Shown here piece by piece: positions 8,604 through 17,079 of a stretch of 64,000 nt of DNA. Made by a program: the position numbers and the translations under genes. Position 1 is the stretch's first letter. Every line of letters starts with the position of its first letter. The DNA lies in the NCBI GenBank assembly GCA_002923375.1, contig BEIJ01000001.1, positions 620,001 through 684,000 on the forward strand. The letters run 5' to 3'. The notes under the pieces were generated by a model. That model did not search any database, was not told where the DNA came from, and saw only the letters and a list, made by a program, of their open reading frames with translations. The DNA is from a bacterium HR33. Its GTDB lineage: Bacteria > Gemmatimonadota > Gemmatimonadetes > Gemmatimonadales > GWC2-71-9.

Positions 8604-10064
8604 ATGCAGCGAAGCGAGCGGGCTAGGGCTTGGACTGTACTGGCTCTGTTGGTTACAGCAGGATTGGCGGGTATCTCCGAGGTCCGAGCCCAACAGCAGC
8701 CGCAGGTTTACGACATAGTGATCGCCAACGGGAGGGTTATCGATCCGGAATCCGGACTAGATGCGGTCCGGCACGTCGGAATCGTGGAAAACAAAATCCG
8801 CGCGGTAAGCGAAACGCCGCTCCGCGGCCGTCTGGTTTTGGACGCCACAGGAATGGTCGTAGCACCCGGTTTCATCGACCTCCACGCCCACGGGCAGACG
8901 CCGGAGAATTATCGGGTCCAAGCTCTCGACGGCGTCACCACCGCCCTGGAGCTAGAGGTGGGTACCGAAGACGTGGACCGCTGGTACGCCGAGCGGGGGG
9001 GGAAGGCGCTCATCAACTATGGGGTAAGCGTGGGGCACATCCGGGTCCGGATGCAGGTGATGGGCGACTCCGGGGCGATGTTGCCCAGCGGGCCGGGAGC
9101 AAGTCGGGTGGCGAGCCCCGAAGAGATCGAGCGGATGAAGGAACTCCTCGAACGCGGGCTCAAGCGGGGAGCGGTGGCGGTTGGGTTCGGGGTGACCTAC
9201 ACTCCGGCGGCCACTCGCTGGGAAATCCTGGAGATGTTCAGAGTGGCCGCCAAATACGGGGCTTCCGCCCACATCCACGTTCGCGGGGGGGCCGACTCGC
9301 TCATCGGGTTCGAAGAAGCGATCGCCGCGGGAGCTATCACCGGAACTCCGGTCCATATCGTGCACATCAACAGCGTAAGCACCTCGGCCACGCCCAAAAC
9401 CCTTCAAATCGTAGCCGAAGCTCGGGCGCGAAAGCTGGACATCACCGCCGAAGCCTACCCCTACACTGCGGGTATGACCGAAATCCAGTCCGCCCTGTTC
9501 GACGGATGGGAGAATCAACCGGACGAGTGGTTCGGGCGACTGCAATGGGTGGAAACTGGCGAACGACTCACTCGGGAGAGTTTCCGCCGTTATCGCAGCC
9601 GGGGCGGCATGGTCATACTCCACAATAACACCGAGGACATGGTGAAGCTGGCAATCGCCAGCCCGCTCACCATGATCGCGAGCGACGGCCATCTGGAAAA
9701 CGGTAAGGGTCATCCCCGCACCGCCGGCACCTACTCGCGAGTGTTGGGACGTTATGTGAGGGAACAAAAGGCGCTTTCCCTCACGGAGGCCTTGCGCAAG
9801 ATGTCCTACATGCCCGCCAAGCGGCTCGAGTTTCGGGTCCCGGCAATGAGAGACAAGGGAAGGATCCGGCCCAATGCGGACGCCGACATCGTGGTGTTCG
9901 ATCCGAACACGATCATAGATCGGGCCACGTACCAGAACCCGGCACTGCCTTCGGCGGGAATGAAATACGTGCTGGTAAACGGAGTCCCCGTAGTCAGGGA
10001 AGGGCGTTTGGACGAAAGCCAGCTTCAGGGAAGGCCGGTGCGCGCATTGATCTCGGAACCCTGA
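8604..10064 (+). CDS. Exported D-aminoacylase-like amidohydrolase
   Basis: 486 residues. Start at ATG 8604 with AAGGAGG 5 bp upstream. A signal peptide ends near SEVRAQQQ. The amidohydrolase fold is marked by the composite barrel start YDIVIANGRVIDPESGL, the metal site VVAPGFIDLHAHGQ (HxH), AHIHVRGG, HIVHINS, the late aspartate in ASDGHLENGKGH, and the closing RIRPNADADIVVFDP. This is the N-acyl-D-amino-acid deacylase group. The Cys metal ligand of classical D-aminoacylases (in a GVTTxxxGxCG-like stretch) is not obvious here: the segment reads GVTTALELEVG. Exact acyl substrate unknown. It sits divergently to the HyuAB operon and could act on related cyclic or acylated amino acids outside the cytoplasm. 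Confidence 0.82.
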   Translation: MQRSERARAWTVLALLVTAGLAGISEVRAQQQPQVYDIVIANGRVIDPESGLDAVRHVGIVENKIRAVSETPLRGRLVLDATGMVVAPGFIDLHAHGQTPENYRVQALDGVTTALELEVGTEDVDRWYAERGGKALINYGVSVGHIRVRMQVMGDSGAMLPSGPGASRVASPEEIERMKELLERGLKRGAVAVGFGVTYTPAATRWEILEMFRVAAKYGASAHIHVRGGADSLIGFEEAIAAGAITGTPVHIVHINSVSTSATPKTLQIVAEARARKLDITAEAYPYTAGMTEIQSALFDGWENQPDEWFGRLQWVETGERLTRESFRRYRSRGGMVILHNNTEDMVKLAIASPLTMIASDGHLENGKGHPRTAGTYSRVLGRYVREQKALSLTEALRKMSYMPAKRLEFRVPAMRDKGRIRPNADADIVVFDPNTIIDRATYQNPALPSAGMKYVLVNGVPVVREGRLDESQLQGRPVRALISEP

Positions 10065-10159
10065 CGAACAGGCCGCGATTTTAGCTAGTAGGCGGAGATT
10101 TTACCTAGAGGCGTGCTTCGCCCGAAGAGAGCATCGGCGCTCGCAAAAAAAGGACCGCC

Positions 10160-10252
10160 GCGTGCTGGAACAGGGGGTAGCGGATCCCTGCCTCGCTCCC
10201 TCGCAGCGAGCACGCTACCGGGCGGTAACGCGCCAGCACGCTGCGGTTTTTT
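10160..10252 (+). terminator. Inverted repeat with inner hairpin and T-run, possible terminator
   Basis: GCGTGCTGG (10160-10168) pairs with CCAGCACGC (10233-10241). Inside lies a second stem, CTCGCT (10192-10197) with AGCGAG (10205-10210). Six T residues follow at 10247-10252. This is a branched hairpin plus T-run, a plausible end for the plus-strand amidohydrolase transcript about 100 bp upstream. The outer loop is long for a classical intrinsic terminator, so another structured RNA is possible. I see nothing else convincing between 10065 and 10351. Confidence 0.4.
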
Positions 10253-10351
10253 CTACGGCCTTTTTCCTTTACCCGACCCCGCTATCACCCGACCCCTATT
10301 GTCCGGCCCCGCCACATCTGCCCGGGTTTGTCATCCTTATGGAGCACCCTG

Positions 10352-10549
10352 TCAACGCCTGGCACGGGGCGGGGGCCTGCGCTCGGGCGGCAAACTGGGC
10401 TCGGGTTTGAAGCGCCCGACCGACCTCAGCGCCCGCTCCCGGCATCTCTTGCACCAGAACCGCCCGTCGTGAAAGAACCTTCCCTCCTCCTTGCACCTTC
10501 GGCTCAAGCCGTCCACCATAACCCAGCCGCTGCAACGGCGCTGTACCAT
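10352..10549 (-). CDS. Small four-cysteine protein, possible zinc-binding
   Basis: 65 residues from ATG 10549. The start is supported by AAAGGGGG just upstream. The protein has a CSGWVMVDGLSRRC segment and a GRFWCKRCRERAL segment: two spaced cysteines (residues 6 and 19) followed by a CxxC (33 and 36). This arrangement could bind zinc. The C-terminus is rich in proline and arginine. About 50 bp upstream of the start is one of the four GGAA-N15-CGTCTA promoter elements, and a second lies further upstream in the same orientation. This places it in the regulon of the divergently encoded sigma factor. Not recognised as a known family. A longer in-frame reading back to 10753 exists, but its extra part does not look protein-like. 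Confidence 0.5.
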   Translation of the reverse strand: MVQRRCSGWVMVDGLSRRCKEEGRFFHDGRFWCKRCRERALRSVGRFKPEPSLPPERRPPPRARR

Positions 10550-10602
10550 AGGCCCCCTTTGCGTTGCGAGCGGAATTCCCGCTCCGGGTCTCTCCATAGT
10601 AC

Positions 10603-10628
10603 TAGACGGACAAGCCTCCAAATTTTCC
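10603..10628 (-). promoter_or_regulatory. ECF-type promoter element A (leftward)
   Basis: Read on the minus strand: GGAAA (10628-10624), 15 bp, CGTCTA (10608-10603), within GTCCGTCTAG. Same motif, spacing and GTC extension as elements B, C and D. It faces the small four-cysteine gene, whose ATG is 54 bp downstream of the -10-like box. Assigned to the sigma factor encoded at 10936-11691 by proximity and motif sharing. Confidence 0.65.
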
Positions 10629-10757
10629 CGCCATCGCACTCCGGTTGCTGTCTCCGCTGAACCGGACCCCAGGCATTTGGACGAACCCACCGTGCGATCC
10701 CGCGCCGGCGGCCGCCCTACCGAGCCCCGGAGGTCTCCCGGTAAGCTCCCCATTAAT

Positions 10758-10783
10758 TAGACGGACAAAGCCGCCCATTTTCC
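10758..10783 (-). promoter_or_regulatory. ECF-type promoter element B (leftward)
   Basis: Read on the minus strand: GGAAA (10783-10779), 15 bp, CGTCTA (10763-10758), within GTCCGTCTAA. It lies 155 bp upstream of element A in the same orientation. The spacer also resembles that of A (G-rich followed by CTT-GTC), so A and B may be a tandem duplication. The transcript would read through the small cysteine gene, or may be a short RNA. I see no separate gene between B and A, nor between B and the sigma gene start. Confidence 0.6.
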
Positions 10784-10935
10784 GGAGCCCCACCGCAAAA
10801 GCGCCGGTTGTCGGCTCCGGCCCTCTGGCGCTCGCCGGGAAAATCGAGCATCTTCGGCTGGCCGAGTCCCTCGTGATCCGCCGGCCTTAGAGACCATAGA
10901 GCAGCATCCGGAGCAGCCGGCACGGCTGCCGGGAG

Positions 10936-11691
10936 GTGCGTCTGGACGCCAGGGAGGTTTTTTTAACTCACCTTCCCTTTATCGAACGGGTGATCGAGTC
11001 CACCTGCCGCCGCCACCTGCTCAAAGGAGACGAGGCGGATGAGTTTCGCTCCTTGGTCCACGAAAAGCTGATCGAAGACAACTACGCCGTGCTCCGCAAG
11101 TTTCGGGGAACCAGCAGCTTGGAGACCTACCTAACCGCCGTGATCAAGCGCCGGTTCCTGGACTATCGAGATCAAAAGTGGGGTAGATGGAGACCCTCGG
11201 CCCAAGCCCGAAAGCTCGGCCCGGTAGCCGTAGAGCTGGAGACTCTCATATCCCGGGACGGCCTGCCCCTAGACCAGGCAGTCGAGTTGGTGCTCCACAG
11301 CTCCGGGAGCAAGGCGTCGCGGAGAGAACTCAACGATATAGCCCAAAAACTCCCTAGGCACCCCCCGCGCCGTCAGAGTCCGGAGTCCGAGCTTCTTCAA
11401 ATAGAAAACCCCGACGGAGCGGACCGGCAGTTGCTGGAAGAGGAGCGAGGCGACGCGATCGCCCAAGCCTGGAAGGTGCTGCAGGAGGCGATGGGTTCGC
11501 TGCCCGAGGAAGACCGGCTCGTCATAAGAATGCATGTTATGGACGGCTTCACGATCGCCGATATCGCTCGCTCATTGGGACTGAGCCAGAAGCCCTTGTA
11601 CGACCGGGTCCGGCGCAGCCTGGAACAGCTTAGAGCTGCCCTGGAGAGGGCGGGGTTGGACCGTGATGAGATCGTGGCTCTGTTGGCGTGA
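10936..11691 (+). CDS. ECF-like RNA polymerase sigma factor of the CHAT cassette
   Basis: 251 residues from GTG 10936; this is the only usable start after the upstream in-frame stop at 10897. Region 2 spans roughly residues 10-85 (DEADEFRSLVHEKLIEDN, FRGTSSLETYLTAVIKRRFLDYRD). A variable linker follows. Region 4 is near residues 180-240 (LPEEDRLVIRMHVMDGFTIADIARSLGLS, with the helix-turn-helix and RVRRSLEQLR). The linker of about 90 residues is longer than in typical ECF factors. No promoter of the cassette type is seen directly upstream, so the gene may use another sigma factor, while its own targets appear to be elements A-D. It begins the block of CHAT, subtilisin and kinase genes. Confidence 0.85.
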   Translation: MRLDAREVFLTHLPFIERVIESTCRRHLLKGDEADEFRSLVHEKLIEDNYAVLRKFRGTSSLETYLTAVIKRRFLDYRDQKWGRWRPSAQARKLGPVAVELETLISRDGLPLDQAVELVLHSSGSKASRRELNDIAQKLPRHPPRRQSPESELLQIENPDGADRQLLEEERGDAIAQAWKVLQEAMGSLPEEDRLVIRMHVMDGFTIADIARSLGLSQKPLYDRVRRSLEQLRAALERAGLDRDEIVALLA

Positions 11692-11693
11692 GC

Positions 11694-11719
11694 GGAAAAT
11701 CCCGGTGTGCGTCCGTCTA
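11694..11719 (+). promoter_or_regulatory. ECF-type promoter element C (rightward)
   Basis: GGAAA (11694-11698), 15 bp, CGTCTA (11714-11719), within GTCCGTCTAA. It begins 3 bp after the sigma factor stop codon and faces the 11815 gene and the CHAT operon. The leader between it and the ATG is about 95 bp and ends in a strong AAGGAGG. Identical spacing in all four elements argues against chance. Confidence 0.7.
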
Positions 11720-11814
11720 ACTATTTAGAGGGAGCCCGGCACAGGCGTGGAGGGAACCGGCGCTAGGGGGCCCGGGGCCAAAGGGTTTGGCGCTAACTAA
11801 GGAGGTAATTTTAG

Positions 11815-12717
11815 ATGTCTCAGGACCGGCTGGACTTGGAGGAGCTGGCGGCCTTTGTTGACGGGCGCCTTGAGGGAGAGGCTCGTGCCCGGGTGATAAG
11901 GTTGCTGGCCAGCTCGGAAGAGGCGTACGAGGTTTTCGCCGAGACCCTGCGCTTTCAGGCTGAAGAGAGGGCGCGCGGGGCCAGGGTAGTCCGGTTTCCT
12001 CGCTGGCGGCGTGCCGTACTGGTGCCTCTTGCCGCAGCTGCAGCTCTGGCGCTGTTACTGGTGCAAGACCGATGGCTTGGCACGCCACAGCCGGAGGCTT
12101 TGTCGGGCGCCCGGCTTGTGAGACAGCTGGATCTATCGCCGGCTGCGGTAGCGACGCTGGGAGCCGAGTGGGACCGACATCCTTGGTCGGTCACCCGCGG
12201 CGGGGCGGCCCGGCTGGACGAATCGGAGCTCGCCTTCCGCCTGGGCATGCGGAGCGCCGACTTGGCCGCCGCGCTCCGGATGACCGACTATACGGGGGCA
12301 GAGCGTTTGGCGGCAGAGATCGTGGAACTGCTCGAGGGAGTGGAACTCTCCCAGCCGGTAACCTCCCGGTATGTGGATTTGCGGGCCAAGCTGGAGCAGG
12401 GAGAGTCTTTGCAGTCGCTCCTCGAGGCGGCGGAGCGGTCGGAACAATCCCTTTCCCGCCTGCTCGACTCGCCTCAGTTCGACTTAGGTCGCTGGTGCGC
12501 CGCGGCGTCGCTGGCCGTGAGACTCAGGAACCAAGACCTCTTCCGCTCTCCTGGCAGCAGAGCTTTCTTAGAGGGCGTCGACCGGTTAGGGCTCGAGGCA
12601 TCGGATTTGGAGGCTTTGCGGCGGATCGCCGCATTGACCAGCGGCGTCATAGGCGAAGCCGAGTACCGGGAGTTGCAGGCGCTCCTCGAAGCCATCATCC
12701 AGCGCAACGCCGGCTGA
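11815..12717 (+). CDS. Membrane protein resembling an anti-sigma factor
   Basis: 300 residues, ATG with AAGGAGG 9 bp upstream. The N-terminal 45 residues (LDLEELAAFVDGRLEGEARA...) look like the cytoplasmic helical domain of membrane anti-sigma factors, but lack the HxxxCxxC zinc ligands. A basic stretch (FPRWRR) precedes one hydrophobic helix at about residues 66-83, so the remaining 215 helical residues should lie outside. These residues have no recognised domain. It is the first gene after element C and follows the sigma gene, the usual place for a sigma regulator. The anti-sigma role is inference from position and N-terminal resemblance. Confidence 0.6.
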   Translation: MSQDRLDLEELAAFVDGRLEGEARARVIRLLASSEEAYEVFAETLRFQAEERARGARVVRFPRWRRAVLVPLAAAAALALLLVQDRWLGTPQPEALSGARLVRQLDLSPAAVATLGAEWDRHPWSVTRGGAARLDESELAFRLGMRSADLAAALRMTDYTGAERLAAEIVELLEGVELSQPVTSRYVDLRAKLEQGESLQSLLEAAERSEQSLSRLLDSPQFDLGRWCAAASLAVRLRNQDLFRSPGSRAFLEGVDRLGLEASDLEALRRIAALTSGVIGEAEYRELQALLEAIIQRNAG

Positions 12718-12743
12718 CCCTGTAACTCCGCATCGATCGAGCG

Positions 12744-15700
12744 GTGCGGAACGCTAGCGAATCGTATTCGGCGGCCGGATTGGGAGGCCGCGTCCGATTG
12801 GCGCTGCTTTCAACGCTGGGGCTGGCCGCTCTAGCGGTTGCGGGCGTTTGGGGGCTCGGCGTTCGCCGGTCCGATTCTCACAACCTGGCGATCGAACGGC
12901 TGGTCCGGGCGGCAGGGCGGTATCGTCCTCTGGCTGCCCGGCTCACCGGCGGGATGCGCTACGCCCCTTGCCGCGTACGGCACCGAGCCAATGAGCCGTT
13001 GATCGAAGGATTGGTCTGCCTCGGCGCATCCCCTCCTCTCGAAGAGCTCGAGCGGCTGGCAGCAGACCTCAGAGATGTCCCCACCGGGGACCACGCCCGA
13101 GCTCTGTTCCACCTTTTGTGGCCGCGGCTGGAAGGGAGCGTCGAGCGAGCAGTGGAGGCGCTCCGCCGCGCTTCCCAAACATTCCCGCAGAGAGCCGATA
13201 TCTACAGCGACTTGTCGGCGGCGCTCCTCGCCCGAGCGGAGATCGCCCAAGACCCGCAGGCTCTGATCGAGGCTCACCGCGTGGCCGAGCGCGCAATCGA
13301 GCTCGACAGTTCACTGGCGGAGGCTTGGTTCAATCGGGCGCTGGCGCTCGAGTGGCTGCATCTGCCGCGAGACGCTCTAGAGGCTTGGAGCGCGTATCTG
13401 GCGGTGGATCCGCGTTCCGAATGGGCTTCCGAGGCGCGTTTGAGATCGGGGCGCTTGATCGCTCGGCTCAACCGGGCGGCGGACGCTGACGGAACTTTGG
13501 AGCTTGCGGTTAAAAGCGGCACGCCGGTCGCGCTGCTGGACGCGGTTGCCGGATCGCCCTGGCGCGCTTCGGTTCTGGCCGAAGAGGCGCTGTTTTCCTG
13601 GGCGAGGAACTACCTTGCTGGCTCCCTTAGTCCGGCGGACAGTGCCATTGCTCTGGCCCGAGATCTTTCCCGCGCGCTGGAGCTGGTAAGCGGAGACTCC
13701 CTGCTTTCCGAAACGGCGGCTCGCATTCAGCACGCCTTGGACCGCGGCGATCGATCCTCGGCGGAGTTAACCGCTCGGGGACTGGTCGCGCTCCAGGAAG
13801 GACTCCAGAAGCGCCGCGAACTCGAACTCGCCGAAGCTACCCGGCTGTTGGAGCGAGCCGAGGAGTACTTAACACTCGCGGACAGCCCCATGAGGTACTG
13901 GGCCAAGTACGGCTCGGTGAGGGTGTGGACCGATCGCCACGATCCCGCCGGTTACCGGAGGGCGCTGGCTCTGGCGCGGGAAATTCGCCGGAACGCGCCC
14001 CGCAGCTACCACCTGGTGCGCGGCTACGCGGCTCGAAGCGAAGGGTTGATTCATCACCGGACGGCGCGCTACGAAGAGGCGATGGAAGCTTACCAGCGGG
14101 CCATAGCCGAAGGATCGCGAACCGGCGACCCCGAGCTTTCGGTGAGGGTCAGATCTTGGCTTGCGGAACTGGAATCCGCGCTGCGCGGTCCCGAGGCGGC
14201 GTGGAACGACCTCTACGCCGCACTCAAGCTCGCGCCCCGGTTTGCCGGTCAGCCTTTCAGCAGGAGTTACGTGTTCGAGCTCGCGGCCCGTGCAAGTAGG
14301 CCCTGGAACCCGGCGCTTGCTTTTAGGTTTCAGAGCGAGGCGATCGGTGCGGCTCTTCAAAGCGGCGATCCGAGGCTGGCGGGAGACGTGCTGGTGACGC
14401 GAGCCCGCCTCGCTGCCGAACTGGGCGACACGGCCCGCGCGAGAGCCGATTTGGAGGAAGCGTTTAGACAGGCCGCAGCAATTCCCAACGACACCGTCAA
14501 GGCCCTCCTCGCCGCCGACATCGATCTGGCCAGAGGACTGGCACAGCTGCGTCACGATCCCGAGAACGCAATTTCGTCCTTGGCCCGGGCCGTGGGCGCG
14601 TACCGGCGCAATCGATACCGCCTGGGCTTGGCGCAGGCATACCTGTATCTGGCCAGCGCCTACGCCGCCTCCAACCGAATCGACTCCGCAGAGGCGATGT
14701 TCGAGCTCGCCATGGCGGAAACCGAAGGGCAGCGATCCGGTCTGACGTCCTACCAGGACAGGATTCACTTCCTCGATTATGCGCGCCCGGTGTTCGATCG
14801 GATAGCCAGCTTTTACATCGACCGCGGCAACCCGGAGCGGGCTTGGGAATTCCTGGAAAGAGCCAGGGCGCGGGTTCTCTTGGAACAGATCGGCACCCGC
14901 AGCGGAAGCATAGCGGAACCCGCCGGCATCACCGCGGTAAGGCGCCACCTAGCCCCCGAGGAGGCGCTGATTAGCTACGCCTCTTTCGACCAGGAAGTCG
15001 TGATCTGGGTTATAGAGCCGGACCGTGCCAAATCGGTCCGAGTCCCCATCGGCCGGACCGAACTACAGCGACTGGTGCTGGAGCTGGAAAGAACCGCCCC
15101 TAGCCCGGCGAGGGCCGGGGAGGCGCTGGAGCTCTCGACCCGACTGTACCGGGTCCTGGTGCAACCCGCAGCTCATCTCCTTCCACCGGCAAAGAGGCTT
15201 TTGTTCGTACCGGACGGCGACATTCACCGGGTTCCCTTTGCAGCACTGCGAGAGCCCGATCGCGGCAGGTACCTCGTAGAAGACTATCAGATCGCCGTCC
15301 TTCCGAGCGGAGCATTCTTGGTCGCTGCGCGATCGCGAACCTCCGGCAAGCAGGCTCGGCCAACCGGAGTCCTAGCGGTGGGGAATCCGCTTTTCGACCG
15401 CCAAACATACCGGCTTCCTTATCTGCCGGCTGCCGAACGGGAAGCTCGCCAAGTAGCCGCTGCATTCCCGCGTTCCGCGCTGTTGATAGGAAAGGAGGCC
15501 ACCGAAGAGAAGTTCATAGAAGAAGCCCGCAAGTTCGACATCGTGCATTTCGCCGGCCACGCCGTAGTCAAGCCGGAAGCTCCTTCTCTGTCACACCTGC
15601 TCTTTGCCCCCGGGCCGGGAGACGGAGCGCTCTATGCTCGGGAACTTGCAGACCTGAACTTCGAGGGTGTACAGCTAGCGGTGCTCTCCGGCTGCCACAC

Positions 15701-15971
15701 CGCAGCCGGTAGGGTCTCCAGCACCGAAGGGCCTTCGAGCCTGGCCAGAGCTTTCTTTGCGGCGGGAGTGCCGGCAGTGATTGCCAGCCTCTGGGCGGTG
15801 GAAGACGAGTCCACCAGCCGTTTCTTCGATGCCTATCACCAAAAGGTCGCGGCCGGAGAAAACCCGCTTGCGGCTCTCCGGGAAACCCAACTGGAATGGA
15901 TCGCGCCGGGAACCCCGGCCCGAGGGCTTTCTACTTGGGCAGCCTTTCAATTCTTTGGAGTGAACCCTTAA
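12744..15971 (+). CDS. TPR-repeat CHAT-domain caspase-like protease
   Basis: 1075 residues, GTG start. A hydrophobic helix at about residues 19-40 is an uncleaved anchor or weak signal. A long helical TPR-rich region fills about 120-700 (for example SLAEAWFNRALALEWLHLPRDALEAW split over repeats). The C-terminal 350 residues are a CHAT domain. The catalytic dyad is present: His939 in HFAGHAV and Cys984 in LSGCHTA, followed by SLARAFFAAGVPAVIASLW and the terminal WAAFQFFG typical of the family. CHAT proteases are caspase/separase relatives that cleave specific partner proteins when activated through the TPR part. Next genes: an unknown protein 19 bp downstream and a subtilisin-like protease, possible substrate and second protease. 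Basic residues lie on both sides of the anchor helix, so topology is unclear. Confidence 0.88.
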   Translation: MRNASESYSAAGLGGRVRLALLSTLGLAALAVAGVWGLGVRRSDSHNLAIERLVRAAGRYRPLAARLTGGMRYAPCRVRHRANEPLIEGLVCLGASPPLEELERLAADLRDVPTGDHARALFHLLWPRLEGSVERAVEALRRASQTFPQRADIYSDLSAALLARAEIAQDPQALIEAHRVAERAIELDSSLAEAWFNRALALEWLHLPRDALEAWSAYLAVDPRSEWASEARLRSGRLIARLNRAADADGTLELAVKSGTPVALLDAVAGSPWRASVLAEEALFSWARNYLAGSLSPADSAIALARDLSRALELVSGDSLLSETAARIQHALDRGDRSSAELTARGLVALQEGLQKRRELELAEATRLLERAEEYLTLADSPMRYWAKYGSVRVWTDRHDPAGYRRALALAREIRRNAPRSYHLVRGYAARSEGLIHHRTARYEEAMEAYQRAIAEGSRTGDPELSVRVRSWLAELESALRGPEAAWNDLYAALKLAPRFAGQPFSRSYVFELAARASRPWNPALAFRFQSEAIGAALQSGDPRLAGDVLVTRARLAAELGDTARARADLEEAFRQAAAIPNDTVKALLAADIDLARGLAQLRHDPENAISSLARAVGAYRRNRYRLGLAQAYLYLASAYAASNRIDSAEAMFELAMAETEGQRSGLTSYQDRIHFLDYARPVFDRIASFYIDRGNPERAWEFLERARARVLLEQIGTRSGSIAEPAGITAVRRHLAPEEALISYASFDQEVVIWVIEPDRAKSVRVPIGRTELQRLVLELERTAPSPARAGEALELSTRLYRVLVQPAAHLLPPAKRLLFVPDGDIHRVPFAALREPDRGRYLVEDYQIAVLPSGAFLVAARSRTSGKQARPTGVLAVGNPLFDRQTYRLPYLPAAEREARQVAAAFPRSALLIGKEATEEKFIEEARKFDIVHFAGHAVVKPEAPSLSHLLFAPGPGDGALYARELADLNFEGVQLAVLSGCHTAAGRVSSTEGPSSLARAFFAAGVPAVIASLWAVEDESTSRFFDAYHQKVAAGENPLAALRETQLEWIAPGTPARGLSTWAAFQFFGVNP

Positions 15972-15990
15972 TAGCAAGGAGGGCCCTAAC

Positions 15991-17079
15991 ATGCCGGCAA
16001 GAAGAGCGAAGAGCCCGCGTACCGGTGGCAGCCGCGGGCCAGCTGGTGCCGCCAAAGCGGCGGCGAAAAAGGTGCGCCTCGTCTTTCGCGGACTCATCTG
16101 GTACCACTTCGAAAAGCCGAGAACCGCCAAGGATTCCGGCTGGGTATCGGGCAGCTCTCGAGGCACTCTCACCGCGTACCTGATAAACGACGCCGACTGC
16201 CACCACGCCGACCACTATCACGTGCCGCGCCTGGCGTGTATCGGGCGGGAAGCAACCACCGGCGCCGAGGTCCTGGGACGGCCTCACATCATAGCCGGGC
16301 AAAGGCTGGTAATCGGGGGCATAGGAAGCGGGGGCGTAGCGCCGGACGCCAGCTTCCACGAACACGTTCCCTGGATGCGCGAGGTGTACTACGGCAGCAA
16401 TTGGGCGTCGCAGCCTGCTCCCGTGGAACGCAACTGGAATCTGGTGGCGGCGGAGGTGGTGGTACCGGCAGGAAGGATCTGGACCCGCACCCTCGCCACT
16501 TGGACCCCGGATATCCGGGGGTCCAATCCCGGACCCGAGCGGCCGGTCAGGTACGGGTTCTTTTGGAATCCCCAGTGGACTCCCAGGTCACTGGCAAACG
16601 AGTGCATCGTGGAGGCGGACCTGGAAGGAGACGCTCTGGAGCTGGAAGCACTTTCGACTCAACTGTACTCGGAAGGCGTACCCCGAAAGCTCGCCCCCCT
16701 TACGGATTCCGCCGTGCTGCGGCACGAAGTGGAGCCCGACACAGTGGACCTTTTGATCACCAATCTGCCGGCCTACCGGGCTCGGCGCACACCCTGGGCG
16801 GTGCACTACGCTGTTCTGTTCGAGGCGGCGGGGTTTCCGGGCGCACCCTACGGTCCGGAGTTCAGCCGTCTAGAGCAGCGTGCGCGAGCCCTGGATCGCG
16901 AGTCCTGGGAGCGGGACGCCCACATGCTGGAACTGATCCGCAGGCGCCGGAGCCCCGCACGACCTGCGCCTTGGGGCTACCCCTTTCCTCACCTGGTGGG
17001 TGACAGCGGTGCCCTACTGCCGGACACTCCCTGGCTCCACAATCCTACGGGCTCGGCGTGCGGCGGCGGGGATGAATAA
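15991..17079 (+). CDS. Unrecognised 362-residue protein of the CHAT cassette
   Basis: ATG with AAGGAGGG about 8 bp upstream, 19 bp after the CHAT gene. Residues 1-27 are a basic Ala/Gly/Lys-rich tail (GAAKAAAKK). The body starts VRLVFRGLIWYHFEKP and continues with GTLTAYLINDADCHH, a His-rich stretch (CHHADHYHVPRL), then beta-rich segments (NLVAAEVVVPAGRIWTRTL) and an Arg/Pro-rich C-terminus. No signal peptide or membrane segment. I do not recognise the family; it is not visibly a gasdermin. Its place between two proteases, with an 8-bp overlap into the subtilisin gene, makes it a candidate substrate, effector or adaptor. The basic flexible N-terminus would be an accessible cleavage region. 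Function is unknown. Confidence 0.75.
   Translation: MPARRAKSPRTGGSRGPAGAAKAAAKKVRLVFRGLIWYHFEKPRTAKDSGWVSGSSRGTLTAYLINDADCHHADHYHVPRLACIGREATTGAEVLGRPHIIAGQRLVIGGIGSGGVAPDASFHEHVPWMREVYYGSNWASQPAPVERNWNLVAAEVVVPAGRIWTRTLATWTPDIRGSNPGPERPVRYGFFWNPQWTPRSLANECIVEADLEGDALELEALSTQLYSEGVPRKLAPLTDSAVLRHEVEPDTVDLLITNLPAYRARRTPWAVHYAVLFEAAGFPGAPYGPEFSRLEQRARALDRESWERDAHMLELIRRRRSPARPAPWGYPFPHLVGDSGALLPDTPWLHNPTGSACGGGDE

Noticed and set aside
10550-10753. N-terminal extension of the small four-cysteine protein to ATG 10753
   Set aside because: The extra residues have low-complexity, non-protein-like composition, element A lies inside this stretch, and ATG 10549 has its own ribosome binding site.
15991-17079. 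Bacterial gasdermin as identity of the unknown cassette protein
   Set aside because: Gasdermins are often encoded next to proteases, but length, N-terminus and composition do not match what I know of them; no positive evidence.
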